Source: Tetrapyrgos nigripes (Eukaryota > Basidiomycota > Agaricomycetes > Agaricales > Campanellaceae). From it: a stretch of DNA of 64,000 nt. The position numbers and the translations under genes are program-made. The notes below the pieces were generated by a model. That model was not told the DNA's origin. It did not search any database and saw only the letters and a program-made list of their open reading frames with translations. The stretch is taken from the NCBI GenBank assembly GCA_013368315.1, contig JAACJM010000081.1, positions 248,001 to 312,000 on the forward strand, written 5' to 3'. Below, in pieces: positions 1 to 12,100 of this stretch (the first letter of the stretch is position 1; each line of letters opens with the position of its first letter).

Positions 1-1197
1 AGGGAAGAAGGAATCCGGTACTATTGACGATTCAACTCGACGATTCATACAAGTGTTACAGTCAACAATCGCTCTGTTGTTGCTGTTGAAAGGAGCGGTG
101 GAGCGAGTCTCTGATATTCATATTGGTTATGCTAGTGGGATGGGCTCGAAGGAATGTCGTCTGAAGACATTGCCAACGTCTTACTCTTTGACGACCCAGC
201 TGGTACTCAAAATACTAGCATGGAAGATATCGCATCTCATGAACTTTGCGTCCTGGCTCTCGCTTCATCAAAACTGGCCCTTTTTGCCTGCTACCCCATA
301 GCATGGCTGTTTTCATTGCTGCTACCATCCCATCGCTATTTACGTGCCTGGTAGAGTCACTCACGTGCTAAAAGACGCTGAATACTCTAGACCGATCATT
401 TCCGTCCCTTGAAGACGAACTTGTTTCGTCTTCTGATACAGATAGAATTTGCGTCTATGCGGTGGCCGCACATGGCAATTGTCAAAGGGTTCCTGCTTAG
501 AGCTTGAGGGAAATCAGGGTAAGTGTACTGGTCATTCTTGCATTTTTTTTTGCTAATGATATGCAGTTTAGAATCCTACCCGACTCTTCCCATAGCTCCT
601 TTATTATTCTTGGACAATATTCTGCCTCTCGTCTCCACTCCCTGAGAAAGCCACTGTCGCTATCTCCTATACCTTAGCATTACGTCGTCATCAGGTGGAC
701 AGAGCGATCATCTTCTCTGGACTTTGTCCAGCTGGTACCCACTACGCACTCCTCACCGTGACGTTCCCGCTTGTTCACCAGTCCGGTTTTTTTCAACTTG
801 GATTTGGGGTTTCGGACTCTCATCTGGACTAGATTGTCAGTTGAGGGCATCTAAATGATCGGTGGTGGCATAGGCTGGGTATTCTCAGCGTGGCATAGTG
901 TCTCGTATACGTATGGGGTTATGGGTGGTTCTACCCGTTATTGGAAGGGATACAGGTTGCATTGCTCCCATTGACCTTGAGGATATGATAAGATGGGGAT
1001 ACATGTTGCATGGGTTTCGTTCTCTCGAGGATATGACGAGATGATGGAAAGTTAGAGAAATATGGATGTGGTGGCACTTGATCTCTGCCAGCATCATCCT
1101 TGGTGAAGACTAAGACTAGTGTGGATCGACGGTTGGTTTCGAAGTCAGGGAATGTAAGACCAGTAATATGGTCGGAGCACCAGTAGTTGTAGATGCG
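1..1197. other. Non-coding left flank
   Basis: Only short unconnected reading frames are present, without recognisable motifs or convincing splice patterns. I see no gene here. The stretch ends where the left terminal repeat of KDZ element A begins. Confidence 0.5.
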
Positions 1198-1240
1198 ACG
1201 CATAGTATATAGACAGTACTCACAGAGTACAATGCGTAGT
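1198..1240 (+). repeat. Left terminal inverted repeat of element A
   Basis: Starts ACGCATAGTATA and ends ACAATGCGTAGT. The reverse complement of 16413-16456 matches it in three blocks with a short mismatched middle. Confidence 0.7.
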
Positions 1241-1254
1241 TAGCAGTACTTTTT

Positions 1255-2045
1255 GTCCTGAGCACATACTATACCATGCATTGTACCAGCATTGTAGGTC
1301 TGCTATTCCAATATGCCCTGCACTATGCATTGTATACCCTTGGAGTGAATATATACCATGCATTGTGGGTATACATTCTGCTATGCCTGCTCACTATGCA
1401 TTGTATATCCTTTGGGTGAAATTATAACCATGCATTGTATATCCTTTGGATGATATATACCATGCATTGTAGGTATACCTTCTGCTATGCCTTGCCACTA
1501 TGCATTGTATATCCTTTGGGTGAATATACCATGCATTGTAAGTATACTTTCTGCTATGCTTTCCCACTATGCATTGTATACCCTTTGAGTGAATATATAC
1601 CATGCATTGTAAGTATACCTTTCTGCTATACCTTGCCACTATGCATTGTATATCCTTTGAGTGATATATACCATGCATTGTAGGGATACTTTTTGCTATG
1701 CCTACTCACTATGCATTGTATATCCTTTGAGTGATATATACCATGCATTGTATATCCTTTGAGTGAATATATACCATGCATTGTAAGTATACCTTTCTGC
1801 TATACCTTGCCACTATGCATTGTATATCCTTTGAGTGATATATACCATGCATTGTAGATATACTTTCTGCTATGCCTACTCACTATGCATTGTATATCCT
1901 TTGAGTAGAGATGCACCATGCGTTGTAAGTTCCTACTATACCTTTCAGTAAATATATACCATGCATTGTAGGTTTACTTTTCTCACTATGCATTGCATAC
2001 CCTCAGTGAGTACATACCATGCATTGTGTGTAAGCCTTGCCTTGC
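1255..2045 (+). repeat. ATGCAT-rich subterminal satellite (left)
   Basis: About twenty copies of (A)CYATGCATTGTA alternate with spacers such as TATCCTTTGAGTGATATA and GTATACCTTTCTGCTATGCC, making a higher-order unit of roughly 65-75 bp. Each core is centred on the palindrome ATGCAT. The open frames crossing it on both strands are by-products of the repeat and are not genes. Arrays like this beside the ends of CACTA/KDZ-type transposons usually act as transposase binding sites; that role is inferred here. Confidence 0.85.
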
Positions 2046-2099
2046 CACACATTGTATAACAAGACTAGAAAGACGATAATAATATATTTAGCAGTACTT

Positions 2100-2400
2100 T
2101 ACATGTGAACAGTATTAATAGAATAGGGGGAAAGAAGAAATAGGGGGGATAGGATAATTAGGGCAGAATAGGATACATAGGGGGAATATAAGATAAATAG
2201 AGCGGGATGAGATAAATAGGGAATATAAGATAAATAGAGTGGGATGAGATAAATAGGGGGAATAGCACAAAGAGGAGATAAATAGGACGGGAGATAGGAC
2301 AGATAGATAGGGCGGGATAAAATGAATAGGGCATGCGGGATGGAGAAAAATAGGGCGGGATAGAATGATTAGGGCGGGACAAAGAGATGGGGGTGGGAAA
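2100..2400 (+). repeat. Purine-rich GATAAATAGGG-type simple repeat
   Basis: G/A-rich tract with irregular repeats of ATAGGG and AGATAAATAG, including a near-perfect tandem copy of GGGATGAGATAAATAGG around 2205-2260. It lies directly 3' of the partner gene. No coding content. Confidence 0.75.
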
Positions 2401-2435
2401 GGACTGAATACATATAAATTCCGCCAGATTACTTA

Positions 2436-5400
2436 CTAAACCCCAGCCCGGGACCTTGTAGAACGTGAAGGGGGCTCTTCATCGGTCACTTCACTAAGAG
2501 GACGCTTGGAACCTGGTTTGTGCCTACATATGCACTTCAACGCTTGAATCAAAAACTAGCCTTAATTAAAGCACGTACCTCATGCTCCCATTTATGCATT
2601 CCATGACCCAAACCACATCTTTCACGGCTTCATCCCACCCTCTACGCTGCTCTGGTGTTTTCTGCACCTGAAACCAGTAAAACAGGCACAAAAGGACGGT
2701 AAGAAGTCCACATTGACCCGGCCGTTTCATAACCTCCCATCTATCCTTGAGCTTCTTGTCCTCCAGCCGGTTCTGCACCAATCTGCCCAGGGAATCACGA
2801 ATACGCCAATCAGGATTAATGACGGACCACCACGTCCACCATATACTTTCAAACGCCTCCGCAGATTCCATATCCTTGGGTGGCTCGCTCTGGATTCCCT
2901 TTCCGATTCCACTCCACCATCCAATCAGCTTCGGCCGACTAACATCCGAGAAAAACGCTCGGGGCCCCTTCGGATTGTCAAATCCAAATTTCCTCTCTAT
3001 CTCTACCCATTCCTCCAAGCCATGCATCCATTCAACGCAATGCTTGAGAATGCCCGGAATGCAGAGCGCAACCACTGAGGGACGTTAGACAACAACTTGA
3101 TTGTCTCGTCATTGACGTCATCAGGAACGACGACGTCAGCATCATCAGGGTGACCGCTAGCTGGCGCATTTTTTGACAGCAAGATCGCAGGAGACTCCGA
3201 AGGCGCCGCTGAGGGAGCAATTGGTGGCAAACTCAAATGCTCAAGTCCCTTGGAGTACCCTCCCAAGCCTTCGGTGTCATTAGAAAGAGAGCGGTCACTC
3301 TCTGATGACGTAGGATCAACCCTGGAATCTGTGGTAGAATTGGAGGCGGATGTAGGTGGAGGTGTAAATGCGGGTGAGGAGGAGCTTGAGCCATCGGCAG
3401 AGGAAGTGCCAAGAGTACTGGGAGTATCAGAAGAGGGAGTGGGATGGAATGAAAACGGACTGTGATACTGTGCTTTAGGTGGCTTTGTTGTTGTACCCAC
3501 GAGATATGGAGCCCATGCGTCGTCTATTTTACGTTGTAGCTGCTTGATCTTGACCATATTATTAGTGCGCTGGAAGTCGCTCATGCTACCGTAACGTAGT
3601 TGTGCGATTGTTTCCAAGCGTTCCGACTCCGAGACAGAGTTAAGATACTCTCTTGTCTCATTGTGTAGTAGCTGCTCTCGTGCCTTCTGAAGAACGGGGT
3701 TGGTGGGACGTGGTACAGGTCTAGGCTTTGCAGGAGGATCCTCTGCAGTGTCTTCGGGTTCTTCTTCGTCTCCAATCCAGTCATCTCCCTCGTCATCTGT
3801 CTCAACAGACTCTTTACTCTTCGTCTCAGACTTTCTCGCCTTCTTTCCGCCCTTCCGAGATGCCCCTTTTTCAACGTCTTTTGACTGTTTTCGCTTTCGG
3901 GTTGATTTTGCTGGCTGAGGCTTGTCAACGTCCATAACAAAGAGGGAAGGATCATCCAAAGGATCTAAGCTGTTTGACTGAGCAACAGAGGCTGCGACAG
4001 CATTTGCAGCCTGCGCCTCAAGCTCTGACTCAGTCTGTGGAGCTCTGGAGTTTGCATCTGAGCCGATAGAAGGAGTTAATCAGTACATGATCGCTGTAAG
4101 TATTTAGATACATATTCAGCAAACGTTTGAGGATTTGTGCCCGTCGTCGTTCCAGAACAGATGCTACAGCGAAATAAACAATAAATTAGCCCAAAAATGC
4201 GACTGAGACATTGTGAGCTCACGTCAGTAAAGTAAAGTCCTCCTTTTCATGACCTGGTAGTGGTGGAGCCCCTCCGAGCAGACAAAAGCTCAAGCCAGTG
4301 AGCTGGCAGATAGCATGAAGTAGAGGTTGAATAAACTTGGTGAGATTGGCACGGCAGCTGAAGAGAAAAGTCAGCGTCTATATATAAATAATGACATCAG
4401 CACTTAAACGTCACGAGGAATGTCACCAAATTGGTGTTGTGCCGGATTGAGAACGTACTTGTCACCTTTCATCAACTGCTGGTACGCAGTCAACTTCTCC
4501 TCGTGCTCTGTCGCACTTTCAATCTCAATTCTCCCTTTGATGTCTGCTGGCTCCTTTTCATATAGCTCCGCAGCCACTCGACATTGGAAATCCACCCGGA
4601 ACCGCGACTCGAGACCGGCACTCTGCCATCGAGCTTCAAACTCCTTGAAACATTTCTCTCGGAAATCGGGATGGCTCATGTAATACTTGTGAGGTGGTAT
4701 TGCTATGGGAGCTCGGCTAACCTTGCAGAGGGTCTTGAGGAAAGGTTCGTACACTTTGATGTTAGATCCATTTGTCTTCCCTTTCTGACGATGAAACCAA
4801 TTTTTGAGTTCCTATTATAGTACGCATTAGGTAAATATGTTCATGAATTCAATGACAAACCGACCTTGCGACCTTCCTCCTTGGCATATGCCTGAGCAGC
4901 ATCTCGTTCCGCCTTCAAAATTTTATAACCCTCTGCATCCAGTCCACTTTCCCCTTGTGTTACCAAAACTGTGGCGTGAGGGTTTGACGCTGTAGGCGTT
5001 GGCCTTTCAATAGCCTCGAACTCCTTGGGAACATCATCGGTGTGCCAAGGCCACTTTTGAAACCATCGGGAATAGAATTCGGTAAGGAAACGCGTCTTCT
5101 CCATCTTTGTCTCTAAAGCCAGGTATCCAACCGCAGCTTCCTCCAAATACTCCTTGAAGACACCTTTGAAGTTTCCCGGATTTCCTCCCTTCTTTTTGAG
5201 GACTGCTGGTTGCGGCGTGCTTTTTTTCGTGTCTGACGTAATGTCAGGACCCTTCACAGAGTCAGTTGCCTGGTTTCCTTGATACAGACAAATTAGAACC
5301 TTGGAATACCGTATCACCTGAGTCTTCGAGCCCACCAATCGCCTGACCACCATCTGTAGGCTTGTTAGAAGTGGCAGCTAAGGCATCGGTGGAGATTGTT

Positions 5401-5609
5401 GTTGCTGTGCCGGAGTCACCGGAAACTGTACCAAGTGTTTCACGAGGAGAAGCAGGTGTAGACGCAGCTATAGAAGGAGAGGTTTTATTACCCTCAACTT
5501 CCCCAGCTGGTGGATTGTCTGGTTTGGGAGCCAAGGGAGGTGGAAGTGAGATTTGCATCAACGTAGCATTGGGCTGATCTGCAGGGGAATTTTCGAGGTG
5601 AGAGGACAT
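2436..5609 (-). CDS. KDZ-associated partner protein, copy A
   Basis: Multi-exon gene divergent from the KDZ transposase. The start is ATG at 5609 (MSSHLENSPADQP). A Ser/Thr/Pro-rich stretch is followed by a helical segment containing FKEYLEEAAVGYL and FYSRWFQKWPWHTDDVP, then a middle domain with KNWFHRQ and HKYYMSHPDFREKCFKEFE. Next comes a basic/acidic linker (TRKRKQSK, TDDEGDDWIGDEEEPED). The C-terminal Trp-rich domain has WVEIERKFGFDNPKG, WWSGIGKG and GQCGLLTVLLCLFYWF. A last small exon reads KRPLSEVTDEEPPSRSTRS and stops at 2436-2438. The same order of domains occurs in the genes at 19133-22991 and 43948-46693, each beside a KDZ gene. I do not know a named Pfam family for it. The function is unknown; its position suggests an accessory transposition protein or cargo. 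Exon edges are approximate. Confidence 0.65.
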
Positions 5610-6668
5610 TTTTTTTGGAGAGGTATCATGCGTGGTGGAACTTTAATAAATTTCCTGTTCGGATAATACTACAATACATAGTGTGTGGATTTTGGATTCT
5701 GTTCAGGGTGAGTGGCAACTACTGTGTTTCCAATACAGAACATATGACTCCTATAATGTTGATGTGATGACTCTACAAAGTTGTGAGTAGTAAGTACTTA
5801 TTACTCTACACTACACTACCCATGGTCTGCAGTTGCAGTGTCTGTAGCTCCTGTAAGTTCATCACTCTACATTCCGAGTACTCATTACTCTACACAACCA
5901 TCTTTCGATTGTGTAGCAGTCATGTCTGCCACTTCGCTTTGCCACAGCTCCACGCTTTCTCCATCGGTCATGGTGGGAACTACATATTGATTGGAGCACA
6001 TTCCCCTATGCCCAGCCAAGTTAAATTTGATGATTGGCACCTCATAGATTCTGTAGGGGTGTACGTATGCTGTCAACCAAGTGCCAAAATCGTATGCTGT
6101 GACCTACCGATTATGATAACCTTTACAAATGTAATCATATACCAGGAATACATGTGCAGACCCTAGAGACTCGAAGAAGTAGTTGATATTAATATTTCTA
6201 GGACATCCGAGTCAGTAGAATCTCTTCAGAATGTATTATTTCGCTTACCTTTCACCCTTGGCAATGTCTACTTTGGTATCCTTGGTACATGGTTTCAGCG
6301 TTGACATGAATAATGGGGTGTAAAACAATTTGATTGTAGGTCTCAACAGGGACATGGTCTTTTTATCATTTCTCGGCACCCTCTACTCTCACATTCAGGA
6401 TCAAAAAATTTAGTAAACAGTTCCCAAGTGTCCTCGCCACTTACCCTCTACTCTCGATCATCGGCAGTTCACTGGTCCTTTTAATCTCCTTCCTTGCTGG
6501 AGACCCTACATGTGACATACTCCTGTCTGTCTCGCGAATATTTTGCCACCCTATTAATCCTTGCTCAAAACCTACATACAACATACTCCTGTCTGTCTCG
6601 CGTCAATGAAAATTCTCAAATCATATTCAAATCATCGGACAATATCTTTGCGAGGAACAAAAAAAAAA
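5610..6668. other. Spacer inside element A
   Basis: No convincing gene. It holds a direct repeat of ACATACTCCTGTCTGTCTCG (about 6517 and 6582) and short TTACTCTACAC repeats at 5805-5900. It probably includes the promoter of the partner gene, but I see no defined motif. Confidence 0.4.
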
Positions 6669-7627
6669 CTACACAAGGTCATCATTTGCAACGCTACTGC
6701 TCTCGGTGCTGAGATCCAAACGCGAGAACCACTCAGAAGCCTCCACAACAGAGTCAACTTCACGTTGTTGGCTTCTGAGCCCACGTCGAGCAGCCTCAAG
6801 CATGACCTTGTCGACTTCCTCCCTGTAATTGTATTAAATAATTCCTGCGACTCGAGATCAATAAAATAAAATTCTTACGGCGTGCCAAAGACTCCATTTT
6901 GACCTTCAACACTTACAGCCCAAAGCAGTTGGCGAGGAGAATTGATGAATTGTCGTGGTGGTGACTCAGGCCCGTAAAAAGCGGTGGCCACACGCCTTTT
7001 TGATGGACTTCCTTGATTACGTGTGGTGGCAACAGGCCTAGTCAACGGACTATTCAATGAACTTCCCCGACTACGAGTCACTAGAATTGGTGATCAATCA
7101 TGGGTATGGGCTGTAGGTGATAGAGCTGACTTATGCTGATTTCGACGAGGTGGAGAGACTGAGCGCGGCAGTGGTATGCTTGGAATTGGGGTGTACGTTG
7201 TACCATCCTGGAAATCTGCTGGATGGTCATGGTGGCTGAGGCAATGCTGCTTCCAGGCCTCCAATGCGTCGTCCCATTTCTTGAAACTTTGATGGAGTGC
7301 GCCGCTAACCTTGTTTGTTCTGCGTCTGGCTTCACTCCTGGTATGAGTCAATGTCAAATTTTGCCAAGTCTAGAGCATACACTCACCAGTCCCTGTAGGT
7401 CCCTGCCCCATCTCCTGTATACACATTGTAGAATTTCGTATGTTGGAGAGGTTTGTTGCCCCTTCAGTCTCCCTGGTGCTATGTCCAAATAGTTGAGGGA
7501 CACAGGTTGAACGACGAGTCTGCATAGTATTGAAGTTGAAGTGCTGGTTGTTGTCGACAGATGAAGTAACAGTTGAATTGTCACTGTCACTGTCGGAATG
7601 GATGTGGACAAGCATGTGGCTTACCAC
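6669..7627 (-). pseudogene. Broken hypothetical gene of element A
   Basis: Reads from ATG at 7627 (MVSHMLVHIHSDSDSD) through a Ser/Thr-rich N-terminus. A spliced block follows with SEARRRTNKVSGALHQSF and KKWDDALEAWKQHC. An in-frame TGA at 7094-7096 comes after SPTAHTHD. The same frame then continues with LLWAVSVEGQNGVFGTP and, after an intron, REEVDKVMLEAARRGL and SEWFSRLDLSTESSS, stopping at 6669. The WAVSVEGQNGVF block with a helix after it faintly resembles the RNase H1 N-terminal/viroplasmin fold seen in the cargo of elements B and C, but I would not assign it. The single stop between two coding-like halves points to a recent nonsense mutation. Confidence 0.45.
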
Positions 7628-8291
7628 GTGAGTCTAGAGCTCGACCTAATGAGCGTGTATCAGTGACTTAATCTATATTCCTCACAGTTTTCTACTTCTA
7701 ACAATTTGTAAGGTTGAGAGTACTTAATTATAACAAAGAATCAAAGTTGCTTTCTTTCTTTCTTACTGTGAATTGTTGAATATACTGTAATTCAGAGGTG
7801 ATCTATTTTATGTGCCAATAGCCACTGCATTAAAGTACGAGCTCCAGAGGACCTGAAGGATTTAATAGTTCATGATCCTTGAGAACAATATATGATAGTT
7901 ATTTGAAATGTTCACGATGAAAATATGCTTTTTGGAATGTACAAAATAAGCTACAAGATGTAGCAAACTTTCGTGAATCATATTGAGCTGTACCGAGACT
8001 TGCTCTGAGAATATGACCACTTATACTCCAAGACAGTTTGCAGAATCAAAGTTACAATATTCTATGGATCAAATATATAATCCGAAGAAGTATCTAAGCC
8101 TCGCCGGGTATAAAATAAAGAGACAAAATGTAGGACGGAGGGATTGCATGGCGAGATTCAGTCACTCATGGTGAGATTCAGTCAACGAGAAAATAGGGGC
8201 TTGTACACTGCCACTGCTGCCAAAACGTCTTGATTATAAAACGGTGTTGTCTTTGACCCTTGTACACATTTCAGTCTCCCCCATCTCCTCC
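7628..8291. other. AT-rich divergent intergenic region
   Basis: Lies between the minus-strand pair and the plus-strand genes of element A. It is AT-rich, with no gene and no clear repeat. It probably holds divergent promoters, but no specific motif can be supported. Confidence 0.35.
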
Positions 8292-8723
8292 ATGGCAACA
8301 TATCATGCTCCTGATGAGCTCCAATTGCATCTTACAGGTCTAGATGAGATTGTATGGCTTCGGGCGAGGGGAATAGAAGAAGAGGAACAGGAGCCATACA
8401 TAGAGATTCGGCGCAAGGAGCGACAAAAATGGAAAAAATCGTTGCAAAATGCGAAATACTACCAAAAGTGAGTGATATATTCTGCTATCTTTGTAGACTA
8501 TCTAATCTAATTATCTTAGAAATGTGATGAGCTCCTTGCCCGAGCTAGGGATTGCAACATCAAGCATAGGCAAGCCTTCAAAGAACTATCAGATCTTGAA
8601 CAAGACAAAGTACAGTCCCGACAAAGACACTCTGCATTTGTGTACTGTCTGCGGAACCGAGAGCTTTTGGCGGCAAAAGAAAAGGCTCGTCGTTCACGAA
8701 AGAAACAGTCTGAGTAAGTGTAA
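8292..8723 (+). CDS. Small basic coiled-coil protein, copy A (partial)
   Basis: Starts MATYHAPDELQLHL and runs to RRKERQKWKKSLQNAKYYQK, followed by a GTGAGT donor and an intron ending TTAG at 8519. The phase-consistent second exon reads NVMSSLPELG and gives an ordinary-looking tail. Another frame of the same exon (from 8523) reads CDELLARARDCNIKHRQAF through LLAAKEKARRSRKKQSE. That looks more like the coiled-coil exons of the copy B and C genes, which also have a SL.YYQK block just before the same intron. Either an indel or an unusual splice separates the two. The C-terminal helical domain of copies B and C is missing. Probably the truncated copy A member of that cargo family; function unknown. 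Confidence 0.45.
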
Positions 8724-8784
8724 GTAAAACAAGCATGTTGAACGTGTGTGCTGACTCTGACAGGGGGATTGCTTCCACTTCTAC

Positions 8785-8985
8785 GTAGATTTCTCTTTGA
8801 AGTTAATTGACATCCAATGAAAATTATTTTGTTATGTAACTGGCCAACGCCACCCCTGCGCCAGCTAGTAGCCCTGAGAATCGACTTTTACGTATGTTTC
8901 TGTTTGGAGTTAATTTACGTTCAATCAAAATTATTTTATCATGTAACTGACCAACGCCACCCCTGCGCCACCCAGTAATTCCGAT
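8785..8985 (+). repeat. Tandem duplication of about 107 bp
   Basis: Two diverged copies share AAAATTATTTTRTYATGTAACTG and CCAACGCCACCCCTGCGCCA (8819-8865 and 8928-8973). It lies between the small basic gene and the KDZ start, so it may sit in the KDZ promoter. No function is assigned. Confidence 0.75.
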
Positions 8986-9120
8986 GATGTGGCTTTGAGC
9001 CGAGAACACGGTACGGGACCCTCGGACAGCTATTTGCTGGGTTCTCACTGATACTGTAGTACACATTCTATTTGATCTAGGTATAAAATGTCTCAAATGC
9101 AATCCCTATGAATTAAAAAA

Positions 9121-12100
9121 ATGTCACTGCGTAAGCTTGCAAAGGCAGCTCGTATTGTCAGACCGCCTCCCTCTGCCACATCTCAAACATTTACCGATTT
9201 ATCTGTCTCTACAGACGGACGGCGTACCAAACGCAAGGAAGTTGGAGTGCAAGACCTGCCGAAAGCATTGAAGAAGCGCAAGGAGGAGTCAAACCTTGTA
9301 TTGGAATCAGAGGAGTTTGTCTATGGGGATGCGTATGAGTCAGCGTTCTCGAAAATCCCTGACAGAGATCTGGAAGGAATTTTGGCCACTACCTGTGTAG
9401 TCGAGGAGGTCAAAATCAGAAGACGGTACTTAACTTCAGTGAGTAGTGTATTGAATTTTAAACTATTCCATTCATTTCTCATTTTAATATATTTAGGATC
9501 GTCCTTTGCAAGAATGGACACCCTATCGTGATGAATATTTGGCAGAGATGATCCGGAATGAAGGACGGGGTGATTGCTCACAAGATCTATGTCTCCATTG
9601 TCAAAGAGACCAGGCTCAACAACCATCCGCTGCTCCTATCTATCGTTGCAGGGACTGCATCTTTTTGGGACTCATGTGCGAGGACTGCTGTGGGAATTAT
9701 CACAAGTATCGTCCTTTTGATGTAGTCGAGGTGCGTGTGCTGGTTTTTATGCTCTTTTCTGGTCTCAGGGATTAATTTAGAAATGGAACGAGAAATATTT
9801 CGAGGTTGTCCCTTTGAAGAACTTGGGTGTCAGGATACAGCTTGGTCATCAGTTTGGATCAGATTGCCTAAATCCCCGCCCCGTGTCTAATTTCACAGTA
9901 ATGCATACCAACGGCATACATCAGGTCAATCTCAGCTACTGTGATTGTGCTGACAAGATCAAAGCCGGCGAATGGAGGCAGCAGCTGATGCGCAGACAGC
10001 TCTATCCAGCCACTCATGTGGATCCTCGGACTTGTGCAACGTTTGAGTTGGTGAATAATTTCCACGTATTGACGTTGCAGGGCAAGGTCACGCTTTATGA
10101 TTATTATAATGGACTCTAGAAGTTGCATAACAATGCGGGACTCAATAAAAACAGGGTGCGTCAATTTTGATTAGTACTTAATGGTTTTAACCTGACAGAT
10201 CGTTCAGGACCAGTATAAGTCTTTCGCTCGTATTGTCCGGGAATGGCGGCATCTTAAGATGGTGAAACGGGCCAGTAGAGGGAACGATGGGGCCAGACCT
10301 ATAGGGGAAACTCGGAACGGAGAATTGGGTATTTGTTGCATTGCGTGTCCTCGAGTGGGGGTGAATCTGCCAGAGAATTGGTTAGATGTTGTCGAGGACA
10401 GGAAGTAAGTTGATTTTCTACTCATGTTAACAGTGTTTTCTGACTGACTACTTATCTTAGGTATAAGTATTGGCTATATCTAGCCATCGACGCCTGCTTC
10501 CGACTCAAACGACGGACAGTGTCATCGGAAGAACGGGACCCAGGCTTGGGGACAGGGATGGCATATTATGTAGAGCAAAAACCTTTCAAGGAATTTTTGG
10601 CTACAATTAAGGACCAGGATGAGGTCAGCATGAGTAAAAGAAATTTATTTCATGGGAACTAACATTCCTTCAATAGATGTCGACTTGCAATGGATTACAA
10701 ACTCTTGAACAAGCAAATTCCCGAAATTCCCGTGGATATGCTTCTTCAGGCTGTGGCTTGGGAGTGTGTGCTCGGCATGAATTTGTGCAGGTAAATGGCG
10801 TTGTCGATTTGCAAAGAGGAGAAAGGTATGTAAAATCACTTGTATTGACTGAGTTACTGAATAGGATCTACAGATATGCCAACATGGATTATTGTCTGGC
10901 ATCGTTACTCCGCCATCATCATGCGAGCTTGACCAAAGTCCAATCATACGACATTGCTTGTCAGTGGCACAAACATCTGATCAAGCATCTGTTGGAATTG
11001 CCGCCACTAGTACGACTTAATCTCGCATTACACATAATTTATTTTGTCGTTCCAAAACTCCACATTTATGGACATCAGCTGCTTTTTCAACTTCAGTTCT
11101 CCCTTAATTGGTTGTGGGGTGCTGGAAGGACAGACGGCGAGGGTATCGAGAGGCCATGGGCTCATATGGGACCTGTTTCGACAAGTACCCAGGACATGGG
11201 ACCAGGATTGCGTCATGATACGTTAGACGATCACTGGGGTCACTGGAACTGGGTTAAATTGGTTGGATTAGGTTAGAATGATTACGTTTCAGCTTCCCAT
11301 TGAGTTGAGTTGATAATATTGTTTTACAGTCGAGGACAGCCAATCTCGACAGTTTTCTTGACTGAATTATTGGGGACCGAAGAGCAGCTGAGAAAGGACG
11401 AAAAGTGTGTTTTTAGCGTATTTAGGACATTCTGAAAAGATTTCAACAAGCCGATTTTCTTCAAAGTCAATTTTGATATTTTAACCCCAAAAATTGGCAG
11501 TACCGGCTAAAAAAATCGGGAAAAATAGAGAATAATGCGGAAAATGCTCTTTTACTAAATCTGAGTACAATAGCGTCAAAAAACAGATATCTCAACAGTC
11601 AATTTTGCTAAACAGATAAGGAAACTAACATGTAGGCTACATAGTACCCCAAGGTTCGAGTTTTTTCACCCTGCGACACCCAGCACCCACCCAGCATGGC
11701 TGGAACACCCGCAAAACGAAAACAAAACACAACAGGCCTTCGAAACCAACATAAAGATAATACCTGCACGCCTCACTCGCCAGAAGACCCAGTGTTGACA
11801 TCCAATGACAGCAAATCAGACGGAATGAACACTTCACGAAGCCACGCGAGTCTCGCTGATGCATCAAATGAAGTTCTTGACGAATGTTGGATTCGAGAGG
11901 AGTTGACTGGTGTTGGAAGATGGTTTGGTTATGTGGAGGACTCGAGCCAGAGGACCTGAAGAGCTGGGAAGAGGATCCAGGTCTTGCTGTTAGAGAATTG
12001 GGAGGAGAAAGAGTTTGAAGATGAGATTATTGCACAATTTCATGACGAGTCGTATTTTCATATGAATGACTTTCAGTCCCAAGCATGGGGTTCATTTTTT

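Noticed and set aside
1394..1683. Open frames on both strands of about 80-95 residues with Tyr/His/Cys/Ile repeats
   Set aside because: They are translations of the ATGCAT satellite; the same words recur in all frames and there is no gene signal.
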